Assembly (NCBI GenBank): GCA_922989275.2
Contig: OV277858.1
Location: 992,001 to 1,056,000 of the forward strand
DNA length: 64,000 nt
Source of the DNA: Gari tellinella
Lineage: Eukaryota; Mollusca; Bivalvia; Cardiida; Psammobiidae
Direction of reading: 5' to 3'
Both the position numbers and the translations under genes were made by a program. Shown one piece after another: positions 58,711 to 64,000 of this stretch. Position 1 is the first letter of the stretch. Each line of letters starts with the position of its first letter. Under the pieces are notes generated by a model. That model saw nothing but the letters and a program-made list of their open reading frames with translations. It made no database searches and was not told the DNA's origin.

Positions 58711-58842
58711 TTCATTCCCACACGATAGGTAGGTATTATTGTTATTGTTAGGCCGACCACTGTGTTAAAGCAATACTTCATTCCCACACGATAGGTAGGT
58801 ATTATTGTTATTGTTAGGCCGACCACTGTGTTTAAAAGCTAG
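58711..58842. repeat. 66-bp tandem duplication
   Basis: TTCATTCCCACACGATAGGT through GGCCGACCACTGTGTT occurs twice, starting at 58711 and 58777, nearly identical; a recent local duplication. Confidence 0.85.
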
Positions 58843-59152
58843 AGCTGATCGTTACTTCTTTTAGCATTTATATTTTACTAAAACTATGCTCAACCAGTTA
58901 AGAAAGCTTAAAGGGGTTTATAATAAGTTATAAGTGTATTCTTTTATTTATTTTTGTTCTACACTGACGAGCAAAATAAACTCCACACTATATTTAATCC
59001 CTTATAACGATTACGCTGTACTCTGAACAATATGATTACATTGTACATGCAAACAGTAAAATATTTCTAACAATTGTAGACCATGTCATGAAATAAACCC
59101 TTTGTCTGCTTGTTTAAATCACCTCTGACAAAAAGTCATCTCTTCAAACGTG

Positions 59153-60055
59153 TCAGTAGCGGGTATGTCTTTCATGAGTTTTGAAAACTGCTTGTATTTG
59201 GCGTGCCTTGGAACAACATAAGCTACGCAGCAAGTAAGGCAAATCAAGTGCCCTCTTTTTATGCAGATCTACAGCAATTATATATGGACGTTTCGGGGTC
59301 GTGTCTGCAAGTACATTTGCAAACTTATCATGGTCAACTAGTTGCAGGTTTCGAAATTCCACTGTTTTACTAGTTATACTTTCCTTCTTTACAATAAGAA
59401 TAGTTTTTTTATAATACAATGATCAGATACAAGTGAACCAGGTTCACAAGACAGACTGGCAACGCCATTGACTACTTAAGTAATTACCAGATCTAGACTT
59501 TGGCCAGCTGCGTGTGTAGGAAATGTCACATGTTGTTCTAGACCCATTGGACATGACGAGCTCTTGAATTCAAAAATTATATTACTGTTTTCATCCATGG
59601 GGAGATTGAAGTCACCCATTATCAGAATAGTTGAACTTTTAAACTGTGTCCTTTATAAACTGAAATAATTCTGGGACAAACTGAGCAGGGGTAGAAATAG
59701 ATGGAGATCTGTAGATCCCGATCATTAGGACAGTAATGTTCTTAAGTATCAGTTGTCAAATTCCATATTCAAATGATTGAGTAGTTCCCATGGGAAGGCT
59801 CCGTATATTTACACCTGTTTGGCATGTTACTGCGATGCCACAGCCGATTTCATTTTTTCTATTTGCAGCACTGATTTTGATTCCATTTTGGTTTAAGTCA
59901 GACGTTTCAAATTGGTATTGCTTGTTATCTAAAAACCATGTTTCTGTTAACAGTGCGGAATCATTATTTTCCTCACGAATAAACTGACCGATAAGATCAC
60001 TTTTATTTACTAAGGTTCTACATGTTCCGTCATCGTGCTAGACTAACCTTTCAAC
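59153..60055 (-). pseudogene. CR1/Jockey-type LINE endonuclease fragment
   Basis: On the minus strand, TCRTLVNKSDLIGQFI leads into LLTETWF (AP-endonuclease Glu motif). Further on are IGIYRSPSISTPAQFVPELF, GDFNLPMDEN, FPTHAAGQSLDLVIT and SLVSDHCII (SDH motif), i.e. an APE-type endonuclease. The end at 59419-59153 continues as NLQLVDHDKFANVL. Stops (for example near 59.75, 59.65 and 59.48 kb) break it. No RT was seen to the left, so it is truncated. Confidence 0.75.
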
Positions 60056-60529
60056 AGGAAAAACGCACGTGCACATGAAACCCGGTGCACAGGAAACTTC
60101 GGCCAACACTTGCGATACCTCGGACTGGCCTACTGTTTAGCTTGACTAAAACCTGATCGAATAAAATCTAAAATTAGCTATAAATTTAGAGAGAGCAAGT
60201 ATTCTGCGTTACTTTATGTGTAACCTTTGTGAATCCATAGCACGCCGACTAAAAATAGACTATTCTTCTCAAATTCATTTCATTTTGTTTTGCATATGTA
60301 GTAAACCTATAATTAGATTAGGGATTTCGTGAGATATTTTAACACTTGAAGAGTGTAGACATCCGGACAGTGAAATTTAAGTATAAGAATTATATATTAG
60401 CCGCTAATAGAGAACTCGCTAAAATCCGAGATTATCAGGTAATGGATAGCCCGTGAAAAGTCTCGCTTATATGGGAATAAATAAAATCGGTTATCTCGTG
60501 GTCATAAGGGAAAATAGAAACACGCTGTA

Positions 60530-60868
60530 TCACGCGCGAATAAGGTAAATGGTTAAATGAAAATCTCTTGCACAATGACCCCTTTGATTGCATGTGTAGC
60601 ATTTTGGTTGAAATGTTTTAAGTGCAGTTGGTCTTTGCAGTCTATATGAATAATCTCCTCTTCCGTGACCTCTTAATTGACCACACTCTCTAGGCCTGTC
60701 ATTCATTGGACCTCTTAAATGCTTCATACTGGTATGTATTACTGTTTTTAAGGCTGCACAAAGTTCTTGTGTGGTTGGCCCGTAACATGTGTGTGTTGCT
60801 GTTGCTGCATTTGAGATGTCTGTTGAAATGCAGGTTGTTGATTGAGGGTAGATGTTTGTTGCTAACAA
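60530..60868 (-). pseudogene. Gag-like zinc-knuckle protein fragment
   Basis: The 112-codon frame contains CYTCNQRGHCARDF, a CCHC knuckle with the last Cys replaced by Phe, preceded by an Arg/Gly-rich stretch. This fits the nucleocapsid end of a retrotransposon gag. No protease or polymerase follows. Confidence 0.6.
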
Positions 60869-60999
60869 TAAGTAGTCTGTGATTGGATGTTCTCTAACTA
60901 TTCCATGTTTGTATTAAGCTTCTCTAGCATTTCGTCAAATAAATTCGAAAGACTCAAGCAGTAAACGCAACACAAACAATACACCCACTTCTCAAGCAG

Positions 61000-61062
61000 A
61001 ACACACACACACACAGTCATAAAATAACAAACACACACACACATACACACACGCACGCAATA
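61000..61062. repeat. (CA)n microsatellite
   Basis: Interrupted ACACAC runs at about 61000-61015 and 61030-61055. Confidence 0.85.
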
Positions 61063-62275
61063 CCATTCATTCATCTACACACTAAATAGAAAACAACACG
61101 CAAGACAAAAATAAAGCAAAGTTAACATAGGAGCCCGCCTTGGTACGGCCAGTAGCAATCAATAATTAATTATAAGTTAATTATTAATAAACACTGGGGT
61201 TTAAACCTGTGTTTAGTGGCGCACAACCTCACTCTTATCTCCTATATTCACCTATAAAGACGAACAGTGTACATAAAATATAAACCCTGTTCCACAACCT
61301 TACAATAAAAAAGACCAACTCGCTAAAGTGTTGCTCTGCCTTGGACTTTGACTCAGTATCTGAATATCTACTCTTGTCCTCATCCAGTTCATTGTCAACC
61401 TACCTAACTTCCTTTCTGATACTTCTGTTATCTGGAATGATTTAAATCTTAAAGGTTGAAATATATTTTAGCTGATATAATGCCTGAGCATGTATGCATT
61501 GTCTTCCAATATAATGCAATAATTCAACACCGACTCATTTGAATACTGCCAATTTCGCATTTACCGCCGAATTAGTCAATATCAACGGAAAGAAGTGTGT
61601 GGATGAAGTGTTTTGTTCATCCATAGACTAAAAACACTGTTCTGGTAAGTCATTGAGATATTAGGGGCATTTTGGAAATGGTGGTTGATTATCAAGACAT
61701 TTTACATGCATACAATAAAATGAATGTTCATGAAGTTTTCCACAATTATTAAAAACACATAACACTTTATATTTCAAATGTTCAAATGTAATAAATATCG
61801 GGGGTCAAACACAGATGAGGCGGTTTTTTCTGTCAGTGTATAAACTGAATGATCCAACTTCAAAACACATATTTTAAGTCTAAAACATATCTGATATCAC
61901 TATATCAAGTCTCAATCTTGTACCAACACTCAGATTATTAAGTCTCTATATTGTTCCTGTATTCACAAACGACTTGCAAAAGTTTACGTCATGTCTTAAT
62001 TTCCTTTAAAATGTATATACACAAAACAATATTTATCACTAGATTCAAACTTAAACAATTTCAAGTGAACTAAAATCACTATGTTCCACAGCTGTCGAAA
62101 TCAATTATAACCAGCTAAATACTCTCACTAAGTGACTAAGTCATCACCATTCCAGTGTTTATTTCACTATCAAGTCTTTTCTTTATGAACAATAATACAA
62201 CACTCACTATTTGTACAAACTAAAAACTGACACCATATATATCAGTATATATACAATACAAGTCTCGCAATGTCT
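61063..62275. other. Non-coding AT-rich stretch
   Basis: Includes an AATTAATTATAAGTTAATTATT palindrome-like tract near 61163 and the pair AACACTGGGGTTTAAACCTGTGTTT near 61190. No gene was recognised. Confidence 0.4.
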
Positions 62276-62505
62276 AAAGAATCCGCGGTCCGTCACAATT
62301 TAAGCGACCGCGGACGTGCGTGATTGTCCGTCATAATAGTGAGGTATTCCGCAGTCCATCGCGGATAGTGACGGGTCCGTGATGGGTCCGTGATGGTGTC
62401 TCACCGGGGTTCTCGTCGCCGGGCGCGATCGTTATCACCTGCGGATCGTGGTGATATCATCACGGACCGCGGTGCACCACTGCGGATCGCGCTGGACTTT
62501 ACCTG
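62276..62505. repeat. GC-rich block of GCGGATCG / GTCCGTGATG words
   Basis: Unlike its AT-rich surroundings, this block repeats CCGCGG, GCGGATCG, TCCGTGATGG and GGTCCGTCAC in both orientations, e.g. ATCCGCGGTCCGTCAC at the left and ATCACGGACCGCGGTGCAC at the right. Terminal inverted relation suggests a MITE-like element; no clear duplication of the target. Confidence 0.55.
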
Positions 62506-62900
62506 GATTGATATATTGTTTCCTTGGTTAATTTCCCCAGCCTATTTGCCCCTATATTGCGCACAATAAAATATGTTCAATATATGAAAGAAATCATTCG
62601 AAAAAAGTTCATTGTGGCTTATTTCCAACCGAAACCGTTCTGCATTCGACAAGCATCTATTTGTTTGGCGTGTTTGATTTATATTTACAGAACCTGATTA
62701 AAAATACACGATGTGCGATATTCGAGTCTATTTTCTATTTAAGTGTTGCCAAAATTTTATTTCTGATAAAGATACACGGTACAACCGGTTATCCAACAGC
62801 AAAAACAGCCTTCATGATGTTTCAACTTTGCATACGTGCGTATTCTTTGTTAGTGCATTCATGCCATTTTGGCTCTGTATATAATAAAGTTCAATTTTAA

Positions 62901-63123
62901 CCCTTTCATGATCAAATTATTCGGGAGAATTTTACCTCTTCATCGCTTTATTGTCGTCTGCTTCAGTGTTTTTTTTCTGCAATACACGTTTCAAAGATAT
63001 ATTTAATGTTGTATGACTTATTAAATGTCGATACGACAGTCAAACTGTTTGGGTCCTAATAAGACTGATCAGGACCCAAACTAGTTACAAACGCGTTTTA
63101 AAGCGTCATTGAATGTGAAAGGG
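62901..63123. mobile_element. TTAA-type hairpin MITE, CCCTTTCA family, core deleted (223 bp)
   Basis: TTAA at 62897-62900 precedes CCCTTTCATGATC. The right tip GTGAAAGGG is followed by TTAT. The centre reads TTTGGGTCCTAATAAGACTGATCAGGACCCAAA, where the GACGCC...GGCGTC part seen in other copies is missing. Confidence 0.65.
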
Positions 63124-63127
63124 TTAT

Positions 63128-64000
63128 AAGTAAATCGATTTTACGGTTTTAATGTCACACCAGTCTACATTTTAGAATCATAAATCTCCTGAAAATTATT
63201 CCCAAAATCTATGAGTTCGCATTAGTCTTCTATGATTCCTGTATAGATTTAGCCTACATAATTATCTGACTGGCAGACGAAATAACTTTGTGTGTTTATG
63301 TTTGAACTATTCAAACCCAATAAGCAACAATTACCTGGAACGTTCAGCTAGGTGAAATATTGATATTCTTTGGCAGCCAAACTTGATTGCTTTAACCTGT
63401 TTCAATTCACTTCTTCATATTTAAAAGCTGCAAAGTCGATTTACTGACATGCTGTATCTTATGAATGAACAAGGGCGATCCTTTTTTTTCTAAAGTCGTA
63501 GACATACAGTAAGTCTAAACCAGTGTTTATCCGGTTGATAATGAGATATTAGACGTCCTGTCTGGATCTATGCTGTTGTTAACGTCACGACAAGTGGTGT
63601 GACGGTGCTTACATATTAAAATAATCAATGTTATTGAAGAAGTGTGCGTTACATGTATCTACATGAACGGTAAACAAATGCCCTGTCCCCAAACTGTCAT
63701 CTGCTTTATGTCACAGTGTTCCCGTTGTACTGTATTTAATACATGTGCACGGAAATTGTTTATACAGTATAGCTCTCTTATCACTATTAACCCCTTCAAT
63801 GCCAACTACGTGCACTAGCATTTGCAAAAAGTTTGAATCCTGAACAAATGCAGCGAATAATAAGGATCAAGGCTGTTTGAAAATACCATAAAAATACCTT
63901 TTTTTATGAAAATACGGAATAATGAAGCAGGCAATGCTTTAGCACTGACTGTGTTAGAGAGTTTATTATGTCATAGTGGGATTCATTTATAATGGAAGTG
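63128..64000. other. Non-coding stretch to the right edge
   Basis: No gene recognised. TTAACCCCTTCAATGCC near 63788 with GAATCCTGAACAAATGC / GGATCAAGGCTG-like arms looks like another decayed CCCTTTCA-family MITE. Confidence 0.4.

Overview
This window looks like the nuclear genome of a bivalve mollusc. No ordinary host gene is recognisable. The clade call rests on two repeat types: a tRNA-derived SINE whose body resembles the Meta-domain of bivalve SINEs (about 40690-40935), and two arrays that resemble the mollusc 'pearl'/Helentron-type elements (about 13.69-14.65 kb and 27.55-28.17 kb). No species is claimed. Almost everything that can be identified is a mobile or virus-derived element, and nearly all coding copies are broken.

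Left edge (1-6.4 kb, minus strand): part of a Polinton/Maverick-type element. Reading leftwards it holds a protein-primed family B DNA polymerase with N-terminal C2H2 fingers, an A32/FtsK-like packaging ATPase, a 188-residue protein of unknown function, and the first 47 codons of what looks like a retrovirus-like integrase cut by the window edge. ATPase, small gene and integrase overlap by a few bases, in viral style. The polymerase in contrast has at least one clear spliceosomal intron. It also carries a frame change, an in-frame TGA and a DTD-to-DTH change in catalytic motif C, so it is a dead copy, while the two genes behind it are open.

6.4-35 kb is non-coding and full of small DNA transposons. 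These include TTAA-flanked hairpin MITEs of two families (piggyBac-like ends), a 106-bp and a 961-bp hAT-like foldback with perfect 8-bp target duplications, a Harbinger-like MITE flanked by TTA, a 1.04-kb TTAA element carrying a tRNA-like segment, an element inserted into a copy of itself with 9-bp target duplications, and a TCGA-rich satellite with a three-monomer higher-order repeat (31.7-33.5 kb).

35.5-37.4 kb is a broken L1/Tx1-like LINE (minus strand).

41.06-57.16 kb is a single Ty3/gypsy LTR retrotransposon on the minus strand, bloated by later insertions. It has two LTRs, a primer binding site matching tRNA-Pro and the order gag-protease-integrase-RT-RNase H. Integrase lies before RT, which is the copia-like order known from the Gmr1 group. 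Inside it sit a 2.77-kb TA-flanked element (in integrase), a TTAA element (in RT) that itself holds a pogo-like element, another TTAA element (in the left LTR) and an RTE-like LINE.

57.9-61 kb holds fragments of a Penelope-like or related RT, a CR1/Jockey-type endonuclease and a gag-like zinc-knuckle protein. The rest is AT-rich sequence with MITE remnants and microsatellites. Pairs of duplicated segments supply empty sites for several insertions, so target duplications and insertion order can be read directly from this window.
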